A stretch of 64,000 bases of DNA from Alteribacillus bidgolensis (GCF_002886255.1 NZ_KZ614149.1:1612001-1676000), one strand, 5' to 3'; positions 43,095 through 53,305 are shown, counted from the first letter of the stretch. The notes: generated from the sequence alone by a model not told the origin. Program-made: numbers and translations.

Positions 43095-44063
43095 TTACAA
43101 GCTAACTAAATGATCGGGTTTTTCTCCTCGCAGCCCTTGAAGAATGTGATTGGCTGTCATTTCAGCCATTTTCCATCTAGTATTCTCACTGGCGCTGCCA
43201 ATATGCGGAAGAGCTGTCACATTTGGAAGCGACAACAATCGATGATCGGCTGAAATCGGTTCGTTTTCAAATACGTCAAGCCCTGCTCCGCGAATATCAC
43301 CATTTTTTAATGCTTCAAACAATGCCTCTTCATCCACTGTACCGCCGCGGGAGGAATTAATGAAAATTGCCGTATTTTTCATTTTTTGAAAAGCTTCCCG
43401 GTTCATCATATGGTGTGTCTCGTTGGTATATGGCGTCATCACACAGACAAAATCAGATGTTTCTAGCAATTCATCCAATTCTACGTAACGTGCGCCGATT
43501 TCTTTTTCTGTTTCTGGTTTTCTAGAACGATTATGATAAACGATATCCATGTCAAAACCAGTTCCTCGCTTTGCTACAGCTTCTCCTATTCTGCCCATTC
43601 CGATAATTCCAAGCCTGGCTTGGTGAATATCTTGTCCAGTTAAAAAGAAAGGAGCCCACGCCCCCCATTCATTGTTTTTAATCACTTCTATTCCTTCTGG
43701 AATCCTTCTCGCTGCTGCCATTAAGAGAGCAAATGTCAGGTCGGCAGTCGTTTCCGATAACACTCCTGGAGTATGAGCTATTTGGATGTTTCTTGCAGCA
43801 GCAGCTTCTACGTCAATATTATTAAACCCTACGGCCATAGTGGCTATAATTTTTAAGTTTTCTGCTTGATTTATATTTTCTTTATTAACTGGATCTGAAA
43901 TCGTGCAAAACAGAGCATCAGCTGTTTGCAACTCTTTTTCTAGTACTTCTTCTGGAACTGGTTCTTCTTCTTTTTCCCACATCCCAACATCGCATTCTGC
44001 TTCTAATTTTTCAACGATAGATGCTGGCATTTTTCGTGTCATGTACACATAGGGTTTTGTCAT
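43095..44063 (-). CDS. D-isomer specific 2-hydroxyacid dehydrogenase (glyoxylate/hydroxypyruvate reductase type)
   Basis: A 322-residue NAD(P)-dependent reductase: VGFNNIDVEAAAARNIQIAHTP, GIIGMGRIGEAVAKRG for the nucleotide, NSSRGGTVDEEAL, GLDVFENEP and the catalytic histidine in LPHIGSAS. Closest in layout to GyaR/YvcT-type glyoxylate reductases. ATG 44063 follows GAGAGGG. Single gene. Confidence 0.9.
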   Translation of the reverse strand: MTKPYVYMTRKMPASIVEKLEAECDVGMWEKEEEPVPEEVLEKELQTADALFCTISDPVNKENINQAENLKIIATMAVGFNNIDVEAAAARNIQIAHTPGVLSETTADLTFALLMAAARRIPEGIEVIKNNEWGAWAPFFLTGQDIHQARLGIIGMGRIGEAVAKRGTGFDMDIVYHNRSRKPETEKEIGARYVELDELLETSDFVCVMTPYTNETHHMMNREAFQKMKNTAIFINSSRGGTVDEEALFEALKNGDIRGAGLDVFENEPISADHRLLSLPNVTALPHIGSASENTRWKMAEMTANHILQGLRGEKPDHLVSL

Positions 44064-44150
44064 GCTTATTCCCTCTCTTTCTAAGCGGTTTCCACTCCAT
44101 TATAGCATAGCAAACATACCATCCCTGTAATGGAATGCCATGCATCACAT

Positions 44151-45830
44151 TTATATTTTAAATTTATTTACTTCTTCTTGAAGTTCTTGTGCCATACGAC
44201 TTAATTCCTCAGATGAGCTTGACACCTCTTCCATAGCGGCAAGCTGCTCCTCAGCACCTGCAGCAACATTTCGGGCATTTCCTGCAGTAGATTCGGCTAC
44301 ATGGTTCATATCTTCCACGGCATGAAACACTTTCGCTGAGTTAGCTGACATTTGACTGGACACTCCGGAGACGTTCTCTATATGCTGGGCGATTTCTTGA
44401 ACCGACATAAGAATAGTTTCAAAAGCGCTTCCGGCTCGTTCAATAACGGTCACCCCTTCTTTTGCTTCTGACTGTCCTCGGCTCATTTTTTCTACGGCTT
44501 TTTCCGTTTCTTCTTGAATCGTCTCAATTAAACCAGTGATCTTATCTGCTGACTGTTTTGATTCTTCGGCAAGTTTTCGTACTTCATCAGCAACCACCGC
44601 AAATCCTTTACCGTGTTCTCCTGCTCGGGCTGCTTCAATAGCTGCATTCAAAGCGAGCAGATTTGTTTGTTCCGAAATATTTGTGATGGTTTCGATGATA
44701 GAACCAATTTCTGTAGACCGGTCTCCAAGCTGTTTAACAATTTCTGCTGTTTCCTGTACTTCTGAATTAATGACACCCATTTGCTCTGACGAACGCTTAA
44801 TCTCATTGTTTCCGCTTTCAGCAGCTTCTTCTGTTTCCTTTGACTTTTTTGTAACCTCATTTATAGACCCTGAAACTTTTTCGATGTCTCCTGAAAGCTG
44901 CTCCATAGCCTTCATGCTTTGTTTGGAGTTAGACATTGCTGTTTCTGAAGAATTCGCTACTTCTTGAATCGTACTTGAAATTTCATTCGTGGAAGCAGAC
45001 GTTTCTTCTGAACTTGCTGACAACTGTTCAGACGTAGATGCGACCTGCTCTGCCGCTTCTCGGGTAGATCCTATCAGACTTCTTAAGTTATCTGCCATGT
45101 GATTAAAATTAGCGGAGAGCTGACCAATTTCATCCTTGGATTTTACTTTAATGTGATCTGCTGTTAAATCTCCATTCGATAAATGATTTGCTTTCTCAGA
45201 AACTTCTTTAATCGGACGAGACATTCTGTTTGCGATTACAACAGCAACCACTACTCCTAATAACGTGACACCAACTCCTATAATAACACTGAGCGAAGAT
45301 ATAAAACCTGCTTGATTATTCAGCGCGGCTGCATTGTTATCGACACTTGCCTGCTCTTCTTCGATCAATTCTTGCAGGTCATTTTTGATATAAGTGCCAA
45401 GCGGAGTTAATTGCGTACTCATGATAGACTCGGCAGCTTTCATTTTACCCTCATCATAACTTTGAAAAGCATCTTCTTCGGTACGCTGTTCAAAAACTTG
45501 GCTCCTTTGTAAAATATTATCTAATCTTTCATCATTAACCATGTTCTGCAATTGTTCCTCAATTGCTCTAGCTTCCTCTGAGTACTCATCAAAACTTTCC
45601 CGGTATTCCAATTTTCCAGTTAAAATGTAAGACAAGGCTAAAGAATTTCGCTCCGTAAGGTTATAAGCCAGCTCCTTATAAGCGGAAATTTTAGAAAAGT
45701 CCTCTTCTACCACTTGATTAATTTGATTATTGGTATCGTTTACAAAATAAAAAACAATACCGGTAAATACTAGCAAGAGTGCCAGTATAATTGAAAAACC
45801 TCCAATTAATTTTGCACGAATAGACTTCAT
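44151..45830 (-). CDS. Methyl-accepting chemotaxis protein
   Basis: A 559-residue chemoreceptor: membrane span at 7-29, a short helical extracellular bundle (about 30-185), second span about 190-212 (IGVGVTLLGVVVAVVIANR), HAMP domain starting MSRPIKEVSEKANHLSNGD, and the signalling hairpin with ISEQTNLLALNAAIEAARAG. The small sensory domain resembles a four-helix-bundle type, so the ligand is unknown. ATG 45830 chosen over a GTG three codons earlier. Confidence 0.95.
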   Translation of the reverse strand: MKSIRAKLIGGFSIILALLLVFTGIVFYFVNDTNNQINQVVEEDFSKISAYKELAYNLTERNSLALSYILTGKLEYRESFDEYSEEARAIEEQLQNMVNDERLDNILQRSQVFEQRTEEDAFQSYDEGKMKAAESIMSTQLTPLGTYIKNDLQELIEEEQASVDNNAAALNNQAGFISSLSVIIGVGVTLLGVVVAVVIANRMSRPIKEVSEKANHLSNGDLTADHIKVKSKDEIGQLSANFNHMADNLRSLIGSTREAAEQVASTSEQLSASSEETSASTNEISSTIQEVANSSETAMSNSKQSMKAMEQLSGDIEKVSGSINEVTKKSKETEEAAESGNNEIKRSSEQMGVINSEVQETAEIVKQLGDRSTEIGSIIETITNISEQTNLLALNAAIEAARAGEHGKGFAVVADEVRKLAEESKQSADKITGLIETIQEETEKAVEKMSRGQSEAKEGVTVIERAGSAFETILMSVQEIAQHIENVSGVSSQMSANSAKVFHAVEDMNHVAESTAGNARNVAAGAEEQLAAMEEVSSSSEELSRMAQELQEEVNKFKI

Positions 45831-45952
45831 GAACACCAACCTTCCTATTTTGTTAATTAAAAGGGACTTTAGAACTATATTTTCATCATGATATTACGTT
45901 TTCATTTACTTATATCGGCATTTTATTAAAAATGTTAAGAAAAATGTTTTAA

Positions 45953-46040
45953 AAAACTTGGCTAATCGCCAAGTTACTATGTCTAAAGACTCAGTTCCCC
46001 TTATACTTTGTTCCTTTAACAACCTTAAACTTTCTTAAAG
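45953..46040. repeat. Degenerate copy of the dispersed repeat
   Basis: AAAACTTGGCTAATCGCCAAG start, TTATACTTTGTTCCTTTAAC and AAACTTTCTTAAAG end. It occupies much of the 366-base gap upstream of fumC. Confidence 0.7.
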
Positions 46041-46195
46041 AAAAAAATTAAGTCTTTTTACTCAAGCTCATCATTGGGGTTTTCTTTTTGTCATTTTTTT
46101 TCTACTCTATAAAGAGGGAATTCGACATTCCTCCCGAAAACGTTACTTGGGCATTAATTTAGAAACAGCTAAAACAAAACCAGGAGGCATTCAAC

Positions 46196-47584
46196 ATGGA
46201 CTACAGAATTGAAAAAGATACGCTTGGAGAAATGAAAGTACCGGCAGATAAACATTGGGCAGCTCAAACCCAGCGAAGCCTGGAAAACTTCAAAATAGGT
46301 AAAGAAGTTATGCCAATTGAAGTTGTTCATGCGTTTGCGATTCTAAAAAGGTCAGCAGCTCTTGCTAACAAACGTCTTGGCAAAATTGAAGCAGAAAAAG
46401 CTGATGCGATTGCAGCAGCAGCAGATGAAGTATTAAGCGGCAATTTAGATGAGCATTTTCCTCTTGTTGTCTGGCAGACAGGAAGCGGTACGCAGTCCAA
46501 CATGAATATGAATGAAGTTTTAGCTCGCCGGGCAACCGAAATTTTAAAAGAAAAAGGAGAAGACCTCACCATTCACCCAAATGATGATGTCAACCGCTCC
46601 CAAAGCTCAAACGATACGTTCCCTACCGCTATGCATATTGCAGCCGTCGAAAAAGTAGAAAATGATGTGCTGCCGGCTATTGACATACTTAAAAACACGT
46701 TAAAAGAAAAGCAAGAAGCATTTGATGATGTCATTAAAATCGGGCGTACTCACCTTCAAGATGCGACACCTCTCACGCTCGGACAAGAGATCAGCGGATG
46801 GCACCGCATGCTTGAAAAAAGCAGTGACATAATTAAACAAAGCATTGATCATGTCAAAGACCTGGCCATTGGCGGAACTGCTGTTGGTACTGGTATTAAT
46901 GCTCATCCTAAATTTGGTGAATACGTAGCAGAAGAAATCAGCACCGTAACGGAAAAAACGTTCCGTTCTGCGCCGAACAAATTTCACTCTTTAACAAGCC
47001 ATGATGAGATTAATTATGCTCATGGTGCTCTAAAAGGACTGGCTGCTGACTTGATGAAGATTGCCAATGACGTACGCTGGCTTTCAAGCGGTCCTCGCTC
47101 CGGACTTAGTGAAATTACGATTCCTGCTAATGAGCCAGGCAGCTCCATCATGCCGGGAAAAGTCAACCCTACTCAGTCAGAAGCTTTGACGATGGTTGCT
47201 TCTCAAGTCATGGGAAATGATGCAACCATTGGTTTTGCAGCCAGCCAGGGGAATTTTGAATTAAACGTGTTCAAGCCAGTAATTATTTATAACTTCCTGC
47301 AGTCTTCTTATTTACTGGCTGATGCGATGATTTCCTTTAACGATAAGTGCGCTGTCGGCATTGAGCCAAATCATGAAAAAATTGAAGAGCATTTGCGCAA
47401 TTCATTAATGCTCGTAACTGCTCTTAACCCTCATATTGGATATGAAAATGCAGCAAAGATCGCCAAAACGGCTCATGAAAAAGGCCAAACCCTAAAAGAA
47501 GCAGCGCTTGAAAGCGGATTGTTAACCGAGGAACAATTTGAAGAAGTTGTGGATCCATCTAAAATGGTTTCCCCCAAAGAATAA
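46196..47584 (+). CDS. fumC: Class II fumarate hydratase
   Basis: Interconverts fumarate and malate in the citric acid cycle. A 462-residue enzyme with WQTGSGTQSNMNMNEV near 98, NDDVNRSQSSNDTFPTAMH, GRTHLQDATPLTLGQE and the signature GSSIMPGKVNPTQSEA. ATG 46196 follows AGGAGG. Confidence 0.96.
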   Translation: MDYRIEKDTLGEMKVPADKHWAAQTQRSLENFKIGKEVMPIEVVHAFAILKRSAALANKRLGKIEAEKADAIAAAADEVLSGNLDEHFPLVVWQTGSGTQSNMNMNEVLARRATEILKEKGEDLTIHPNDDVNRSQSSNDTFPTAMHIAAVEKVENDVLPAIDILKNTLKEKQEAFDDVIKIGRTHLQDATPLTLGQEISGWHRMLEKSSDIIKQSIDHVKDLAIGGTAVGTGINAHPKFGEYVAEEISTVTEKTFRSAPNKFHSLTSHDEINYAHGALKGLAADLMKIANDVRWLSSGPRSGLSEITIPANEPGSSIMPGKVNPTQSEALTMVASQVMGNDATIGFAASQGNFELNVFKPVIIYNFLQSSYLLADAMISFNDKCAVGIEPNHEKIEEHLRNSLMLVTALNPHIGYENAAKIAKTAHEKGQTLKEAALESGLLTEEQFEEVVDPSKMVSPKE

Positions 47585-47672
47585 ACAAATAGCTTAACCG
47601 CCGATGTACTTACATTTCTTATTATAAACAAAAGCTGACCGGGCTTTCTCTTCCCGTGTCAGCTTTTTTTAT

Positions 47673-47912
47673 ACTAAAGGTAAGTTTATATTTGTTAAAG
47701 GAGCAAAGTATACCAACGTACAGGACGTACTAATGCCGCCGTTGCCACAGGATGTGGTGACTCCTACGCTGCACACTCGTCGCCAAAAACGCCACGTCCT
47801 GTGGCATTGGCGACATTAGCACATCATATCTGACGACGTGTGCGTTTTTAGCAGAAGTTCCTTTAACTTAGGCGGTTTCCTTTACACGGCGGCAAGCCGA
47901 GTGTTTCTCGAA
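47673..47912. repeat. Long-form copy of the dispersed repeat
   Basis: TACTAAAGGTAAGTTTATA start, ACGTACAGGACGTACTAATG, ACGCCACGTCCTGTGG, GGCGACATTAGCACA, GACGTGTGCGTTTTTAG and a GGCGGCAAGCCGAGTGTTTCT end; same orientation as the 12.2-kb copy. Confidence 0.85.
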
Positions 47913-48024
47913 AGGTAAGAAAGTATAAAAAGTTTGGCGTTTTCCATGTCTAGCTTCAGCGCCCAGCCGCTCGAGGTTCAATAACCTCCAGTCATAAAAG
48001 TCAAAAAACGACTTTTTTGCCTGA

Positions 48025-48178
48025 AGAACATTGACTTGTCGCGGGCTCCCAGGATGGGAGTCAGTTCGGCGTTGTCACAGGACGTACTTCCACAGGACGT
48101 GTGCGTTTTTAGTAGAAGTTCCTTAGCCTTAGTCGAACTTCCTTTTTTCAGGGCGCTTCCCGCTTTTCTTATATTAAG
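48025..48178. repeat. Degenerate copy of the dispersed repeat
   Basis: Shares TCACAGGACGTACTTCCACAG, ACGTGTGCGTTTTTAGTAG and AAGTTCCTT words with the long forms, but the ends are eroded. Confidence 0.6.
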
Positions 48179-48186
48179 AAGATGCG

Positions 48187-48369
48187 CTAAGCTTCATCGT
48201 ATGTATAGCGCACCACATATTTATTCGTTTTTAACTTACGGATTTCTACAAATGGACCAATTTCATAGCCATTATGCCAGTTTTCCTCCAGCTTTGCTTT
48301 CAAGCATCCAGCCTGAAATTTGGAGCGAAATGTTTGTTTCCAATAGATCCAGCGTGGTTTATATGCCAT
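48187..48369 (-). CDS. Small basic aromatic-rich hypothetical protein
   Basis: A 60-residue protein (MAYKPRWIYWKQTFRSK, then YEIGPFVEIRKLKTNKYVVRYTY). ATG 48369 lies eight bases after GGAG. The beta-strand-like C-terminal half and basic N-terminus suggest nucleic acid or surface binding; no family recognised. It sits between two repeat copies. Confidence 0.55.
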   Translation of the reverse strand: MAYKPRWIYWKQTFRSKFQAGCLKAKLEENWHNGYEIGPFVEIRKLKTNKYVVRYTYDEA

Positions 48370-48458
48370 CACACTATCTCCTACTCCTTTTTATTTGTTT
48401 CCTTACTATTTTATCCCATTTCTATAAAAAAATCACGGCTTGTGCGTATTTTTTATAA

Positions 48459-48628
48459 GAAGAACTCGACTTATCACCGAGTAAGTGAAACCTCCTAAGT
48501 TAAAGGAACTTCTGCTACAGTCGCGAACATCCTGTTCCGGACATAGACGTCACATTGCGGTTTGTGGGAACAGCGGGCGGCATTAGTACATCCTGTACGT
48601 TGAATCCCGTCGTTTACTTATACTGTCC
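48459..48628. repeat. Degenerate copy of the dispersed repeat
   Basis: AGAAGAACTCGACTTATCACC start, GTTAAAGGAACTTCTGCTA, GGCGGCATTAGTACATCCTG and GTCGTTTACTTATACTG. Confidence 0.65.
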
Positions 48629-49623
48629 ATAACACATGTAAAAAGAGGCCTCGTTTCCGATTCAGTAATGGGAGAGAAAATGTAACATGTTTTGTTGAAA
48701 CAAGCGATATGGAAAAAAATGGTTGTTTACATTCTTGATGATAGGCATTTTCATCAATTCTTAATTCTCAGGCTAGTCTCTTATTTGATTGGCTTACTGA
48801 AGTATTCTGCTCAATAGTTGAAGAAGCGACAGTTGTTCAGCTATTGCTCCCCGTTACTTTAAGTACATTTCTTCACAAACAAATAACATCATAGCCATTT
48901 TATCTCTAGCCATGATGTTTGGTTTATATCTTTAAAATTCCTAGCATTATGAATTTTTATACCAACTTTCTAACTTTACAATTCTCCCACTATTTACATA
49001 ATTAAATTAATCAAAAATCTGATTTGATGGACATGGAAGCCCCCCTCTATTTAACTGTCCGATTGTAGAATAGTGTGATACTATTTAACCAGGCTTTTTG
49101 CTGTTAAATAAGAAAAGTACTCATCCTTTAATCTACTTGATGAGTACTTATCCATTTTTTGATAGATTTTACAATATTCACCTCGTGTGTTCCAAGATTG
49201 AATTTATTGTAACATGACTTTTTTAACTTTTTTAGCCCTACCTATTGACTGATATTGCTTAACACTATTCAAAGGATCGTTTATCTTCGTTAGACTAATT
49301 TTGTATAAAAACTTTAGAAGCTTAAGGTAATAAATGATTGCTCTTTAAAACTGAATCTAAATGGTCAACTAATATTCTGCTTTCCTAACTTCGCCTGCTT
49401 ACAAATTTCTAGGTGATCCAATTTATTTCCTTCCCTCCAGATTCTGGCACAATAAATAAGGACGCTTTCTATTATGAACTGCACTCCAATTGTTAGACAC
49501 TAACAACTGGAGGTGCAGTTCAATTACGGAAAAGCGCCTATTGTTGAAGATCGGTTATTAGACAAGCTTTATTGCAGAAAAGATGGAATAACGAGAAAAT
49601 TCCAATTGACCAGTACAAGATGC
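48629..49623. other. Long intergenic region with two hairpins, no gene seen
   Basis: About 1 kb without a credible frame. It holds a perfect 11-bp hairpin, AAGTACTCATC/GATGAGTACTT (49115-49125 with 49139-49149), and a 20-bp imperfect hairpin with arms GAACTGCACTCC and GGAGGTGCAGTTC (49476-49521). The second resembles the ends of IS3-type elements, but no transposase remnant was identified. Confidence 0.5.
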
Positions 49624-50496
49624 TTATTTATTTCTGTTGATCATAGATCTTGTTAATTCTATAAATGCAGCAACTGCTGGAGAAACATCATTAAGGTTCG
49701 GCAGGGCCAATCCTATCGTTCGAAAGGACTCCTCCTTTAACTCAATCGAGTTCAGATTATTATTTCCGTGCATCACTATTTCTGGAACGATGCTTATACC
49801 TAGGTTTTTTTGTACCATAGCGATAATCGTTTGATTATCTGCAATTTCACAATAAACGTTAGGCTTAAGATTAGCTTTTTTAAAAAGTTCCTTTATCAAT
49901 TCATCACATCCCGCTTTTGGCATGATAATGGGATGAGATGCTATTTCCTGAATACTTATCTTTTTTTTGTTTGTAAAGGGATGAGCACTGGGCAAAATAA
50001 CATGAAGATGATCGTCAAATAATGGAATAAAATCCAGGTTCTCGGCATCATTATTAGTCAGAAAACTAACATCAATGATATTGGATGATACCATTTGTTT
50101 GAGTTCATTGTATCCACCCTCGTAAAATTCAACTTGTATTTTAGGATACTCAGACTGAAATTTTTCTAAAATGGAAGGTAATAAGTATGCCGCGACACTT
50201 GGAAATGTACCAATTCTAATTACACCAACTTCCAAACCATTTAATAGGCCCGCCTCTTGTTTCATTTTTTCTGAAAGATTCAGTGTTTGTCTTATAAATT
50301 CAATGATTCTCTCCCCTTCCGAAGTTAGCGAAACTCCTGATCGCCCCCTCTTCAAAAGTGTAAGTTCAAGCTCAGATTCTAGCCCCCTGACCGCATGGCT
50401 GATAGCTGATTGGGTTAATCCAAGCTTTTCTCCAGCTTTCGTAAAGCTTCCCGAATCGATAACCGTCTTAAAAATCTCATATTGAAGTAATGTCAT
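49624..50496 (-). CDS. LysR-family transcriptional regulator
   Basis: A 290-residue regulator: N-terminal helix-turn-helix YEIFKTVIDSGSFTKAGEKLG...AISHAVRGLESEL, then a LysR substrate-binding domain (VIRIGTFPSVAAYLLPSIL, AHPFTNKKKISI). ATG 50496 is preferred for matching the family start; a longer start is possible at 50511. Divergent from the PhzF operon, which is its likely target. Confidence 0.9.
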   Translation of the reverse strand: MTLLQYEIFKTVIDSGSFTKAGEKLGLTQSAISHAVRGLESELELTLLKRGRSGVSLTSEGERIIEFIRQTLNLSEKMKQEAGLLNGLEVGVIRIGTFPSVAAYLLPSILEKFQSEYPKIQVEFYEGGYNELKQMVSSNIIDVSFLTNNDAENLDFIPLFDDHLHVILPSAHPFTNKKKISIQEIASHPIIMPKAGCDELIKELFKKANLKPNVYCEIADNQTIIAMVQKNLGISIVPEIVMHGNNNLNSIELKEESFRTIGLALPNLNDVSPAVAAFIELTRSMINRNK

Positions 50497-50601
50497 TAAA
50501 ACCAACCCCAAACATTAATTTAATTCATACTTATTATTATAAACATTCATTTGATTAATGTAAAACGGTAACATATGATGAGAGAGAAAGGAGGTAATTA
50601 C

Positions 50602-50739
50602 ATGAAACGAAATGGATTTATTCTCTTTTTAGTCATTCTAACTCTTACAGGATATTTTACTATCACCGCAGGCAGTAAAATGGAGTTAGAAAATAACAAT
50701 AATAAAACACCGATTCATGTAAGTCCTTTAGCCCCATAA
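50602..50739 (+). CDS. Small exported peptide (45 residues)
   Basis: ATG 50602 follows AAAGGAGG by seven bases. The product has a basic start, a hydrophobic signal-like core (FILFLVILTLTGYFTITAG) and a short polar tail ending KTPIHVSPLAP. It is 26 bp upstream of the PhzF gene in the same direction. The shape resembles precursors of secreted signalling peptides, but no receptor partner is present, so this is inference. Confidence 0.6.
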   Translation: MKRNGFILFLVILTLTGYFTITAGSKMELENNNNKTPIHVSPLAP

Positions 50740-50765
50740 AAAAACACAAATTGAGGAGGATATAT

Positions 50766-51683
50766 ATGAAAACATTAAAGTATTCATTAGTCGATGTATT
50801 CACTACAAAACCTTTTGGAGGAAATCAATTAGCTGTGTTTGAGGAAGGTGCAAACCTAACCCCTGATCTCATGCAGCAGATTGCCAGAGAATTAAATTTA
50901 TCTGAAACGGTATTTATCCAACCGCCGAGTGATCCTACAAAAGAAAAAAGTTTAAGAATATTCACTCCACAAGTTGAACTACCGATGGCTGGCCACCCGA
51001 CAATCGGCGCTGCATATATAATGGCTGAGAAAGGCATGATTGAAACTAAAACAGGTAAAAGTGAGTGGGTATTTGAAGAAGGTGTTGGTGATGTTCCTGT
51101 AACAGTGCATAAAGATCATGATCTTATATCAAAAGTAGAGATGGAACAACCATTACCCGTTTTTGGAGATCGATATAGAGAAACGGAGATTGTAGCAAAA
51201 CTGTTGTCTCTATCCATTAATGACATAGATCCTATCTTGCCGATTCAAACTGTTTCATCAGGCGTACCTTTTTTGTATGTCCCCATACGATCTCTAGCCT
51301 CGATGAAAAAGATTAACTTTCGCACTGATGTATGGGAGAAGCATTTTAGTGTTAATCAACATACGAAACATATATTTGCATTTACAACAGAAACAGAAGA
51401 ACCAACTTCTACCGTTCATAGCAGAATGTTCGCACCTGCAATGGGGATATCAGAAGATCCTGCAACTGGAGCAGCAAGCGGTCCCTTAGGAGCTTATTTA
51501 GTAAAGCATGGGGTGATCCCTCCTTCTGATAACGAGACTTATATAATTAGAAATGAACAAGGAATTGAAATGGGCAGACCTAGTTATATAGATATAACCC
51601 TAATGAAAGAAGGAAGTGAAATTAAGGAGGTGAAAATCGGCGGGAAATCTATAATCATCGGTTCTGGACAGATTTTCTTATAG
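50766..51683 (+). CDS. PhzF-family isomerase/epimerase
   Basis: A 305-residue PhzF-like protein with the duplicated diaminopimelate-epimerase fold: VDVFTTKPFGGNQLAVF, LNLSETVFI (active-site glutamate near 45), PMAGHPTIGAAY and DPATGAASGPLGAYL. Reaction unknown outside phenazine producers. ATG 50766 follows AGGAGGA. Divergent LysR gene upstream. Confidence 0.92.
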   Translation: MKTLKYSLVDVFTTKPFGGNQLAVFEEGANLTPDLMQQIARELNLSETVFIQPPSDPTKEKSLRIFTPQVELPMAGHPTIGAAYIMAEKGMIETKTGKSEWVFEEGVGDVPVTVHKDHDLISKVEMEQPLPVFGDRYRETEIVAKLLSLSINDIDPILPIQTVSSGVPFLYVPIRSLASMKKINFRTDVWEKHFSVNQHTKHIFAFTTETEEPTSTVHSRMFAPAMGISEDPATGAASGPLGAYLVKHGVIPPSDNETYIIRNEQGIEMGRPSYIDITLMKEGSEIKEVKIGGKSIIIGSGQIFL

Positions 51684-51792
51684 TTCACACTATAGAAGTA
51701 ATCAAATTCAGCAGTATCTCGTGGCAAGACGCATTAACCTTGGGTTATATATACCTTAAGAACAAAAAAATCATAACAACTAACATAAAAAA

Positions 51793-51834
51793 GGGTAGCG
51801 CCAATATTCTAAATATGTTGGGACTACCCGCTTT
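51793..51834 (+). terminator. Terminator of the PhzF operon
   Basis: GGGTAG (51793-51798) pairs with CTACCC (51824-51829), with an inner CCAA/TTGG helix, then GCTTTT. From 51835 to 52130 nothing else is recognisable. Confidence 0.7.
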
Positions 51835-52130
51835 TATCTTTTATTTCATTAACAAACTCAATTAAAAATCATTTCTATTAAGAGGATTTCTTTAAATCTT
51901 TATTCCATTAAATGGCCCTTTCGTATTATAAGGTCAGCCATTTCATTTATATTTTCTGGTTGACCTATTTTTTATAGGTTTTATTCTGTAGGTAGCCGGG
52001 GTAGGACGTTCGCGCCCGTGGGACATTGATCCCGTCCGTAATACTGTCCACCCCCTACTTGTAGAAACATGTTTGAGGCTGGTTGGGACGAAGAAAAAGA
52101 TTCAAGTGATCTTGGGATTAACTTTTATTT

Positions 52131-52446
52131 TTAAATGGAAACAGCCTCCCCAGATACTCGATGACCTTCAACTACTCATTTCGTTCTTTAATAAAACGAA
52201 TAAACGAATCATGATTTGCTGTTTTCATTTGAATAATTAAAAACGCTGTATAAGGCAGCCCTAATTTCATTTCATCGATTATTAGGGAGTAGGCTTTAAT
52301 TACACCACTTTCCTCAAGTTTTTTAATACGATTCCCTACTGCTTGCCCTGTCATATGAATTTGTGCTCCTAAGTCTTTCCATTGAATACGTGAGTTTTTT
52401 CTGTTAGCAACCGGAGGATCTGAAAATCAATGTTATCAAGTTCCAT
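52131..52446 (-). pseudogene. Lrp/AsnC-family regulator, frameshifted and truncated
   Basis: ATG 52446 starts MELDNIDFQILRLLTE; a run of A residues near 52392-52397 shifts the frame, after which SRIQWKDLGAQIHMTGQAVG and NRIKKLEESGVIKAYSLII continue. A second shift near the ERNE codons leads to VVEGHRVSGEAVSI and a stop. The effector-binding half is missing. Divergent from the hydrolase it may have controlled. Confidence 0.8.
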
Positions 52447-52564
52447 AATAAAACCCTATCACCGTGAAATTATTTATATAAAAGTGTTTCATCAAGCTAT
52501 CGATAAAAATCAAGATATTATTTACCATTTTATTATAATAAAATTTCTTAATGAGGTGAAAAGA

Positions 52565-53131
52565 ATGAGCACAGCTTTAATCATTGTAGATATTCAAAAT
52601 GACTATTTTCCAAACGGAAAGATGGAATTAAGCAATCCTGTAAAAGCAGCCGATAATGCAGGTGAAATTCTCGAATGGTTTAGACAGAATAACGAAGATA
52701 ATATTTTTCATGTCCAGCATATTTCGAATGATGAAGGGATAGGCTTCTTTCTTCCAAATACTGAGGGAGTAAAAATAAATCAGGCTGTATTACCAATAGA
52801 ACAAGAAAGTATTATCATAAAACATACACCTAACAGCTTCTTCAAGACTGAATTAGAAAGCAAATTAAAAGACAAAGGAGTAACCAAGCTAGTGATTGTA
52901 GGTATGATGACACATATCTGTATTGATGCAACAGTCAGAGCTGCAGTGGAGCTAGGCTTTGAAACTACACTTATTGAAGATGCATGTGCGACAAGGGACT
53001 TATCTTATCAAGATAAGGTCGTTCCAGCAGAACAGGTTCATTATGCGTTTGTCAGCGCACTTAAAAGTATGTATGCCAATGTAATTTCTACCGAGGATTT
53101 CCTGCAACAAAAAGCTAACACAATTTTGTAG
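52565..53131 (+). CDS. Isochorismatase-family cysteine hydrolase
   Basis: A 188-residue hydrolase with ALIIVDIQNDYFPNGKM (catalytic Asp8), a lysine in IIIKHTPNSFF, and the nucleophile in GMMTHICIDATVRAA (Cys near 119). Substrates range from nicotinamide to isochorismate; not decidable here. ATG 52565 follows GAGGTGA. Confidence 0.9.
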   Translation: MSTALIIVDIQNDYFPNGKMELSNPVKAADNAGEILEWFRQNNEDNIFHVQHISNDEGIGFFLPNTEGVKINQAVLPIEQESIIIKHTPNSFFKTELESKLKDKGVTKLVIVGMMTHICIDATVRAAVELGFETTLIEDACATRDLSYQDKVVPAEQVHYAFVSALKSMYANVISTEDFLQQKANTIL

Positions 53132-53153
53132 AATCAACAATTAATTACAAGTT

Positions 53154-53186
53154 GGAGTTTGGTTTAAAAAACAAGCTCCCTTTTTT
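53154..53186 (+). terminator. Terminator of the isochorismatase-family gene
   Basis: GGAGTTTG (53154-53161) pairs with CAAGCTCC (53172-53179; one G-T), then CTTTTTT. Confidence 0.7.
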
Positions 53187-53305
53187 ACTGTCTGTTTAAA
53201 CTAATAAATATCCATATTTTACTAATCTGCTCGTTAATCGAATAAGAACTTATTGCTTTTCAACGTCTAGGGTTTTATAGAAGTCATCAACATGATAGCC
53301 AGTGG

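Noticed and set aside
48036..48458. Long open frame on the plus strand
   Set aside because: It runs through repeat DNA and antisense to a better-supported small gene (48187-48369); no ribosome site.
49476..49521. Hairpin resembling an insertion sequence end
   Set aside because: No transposase frame, second end or target duplication was found, so it is recorded only within the intergenic entry.
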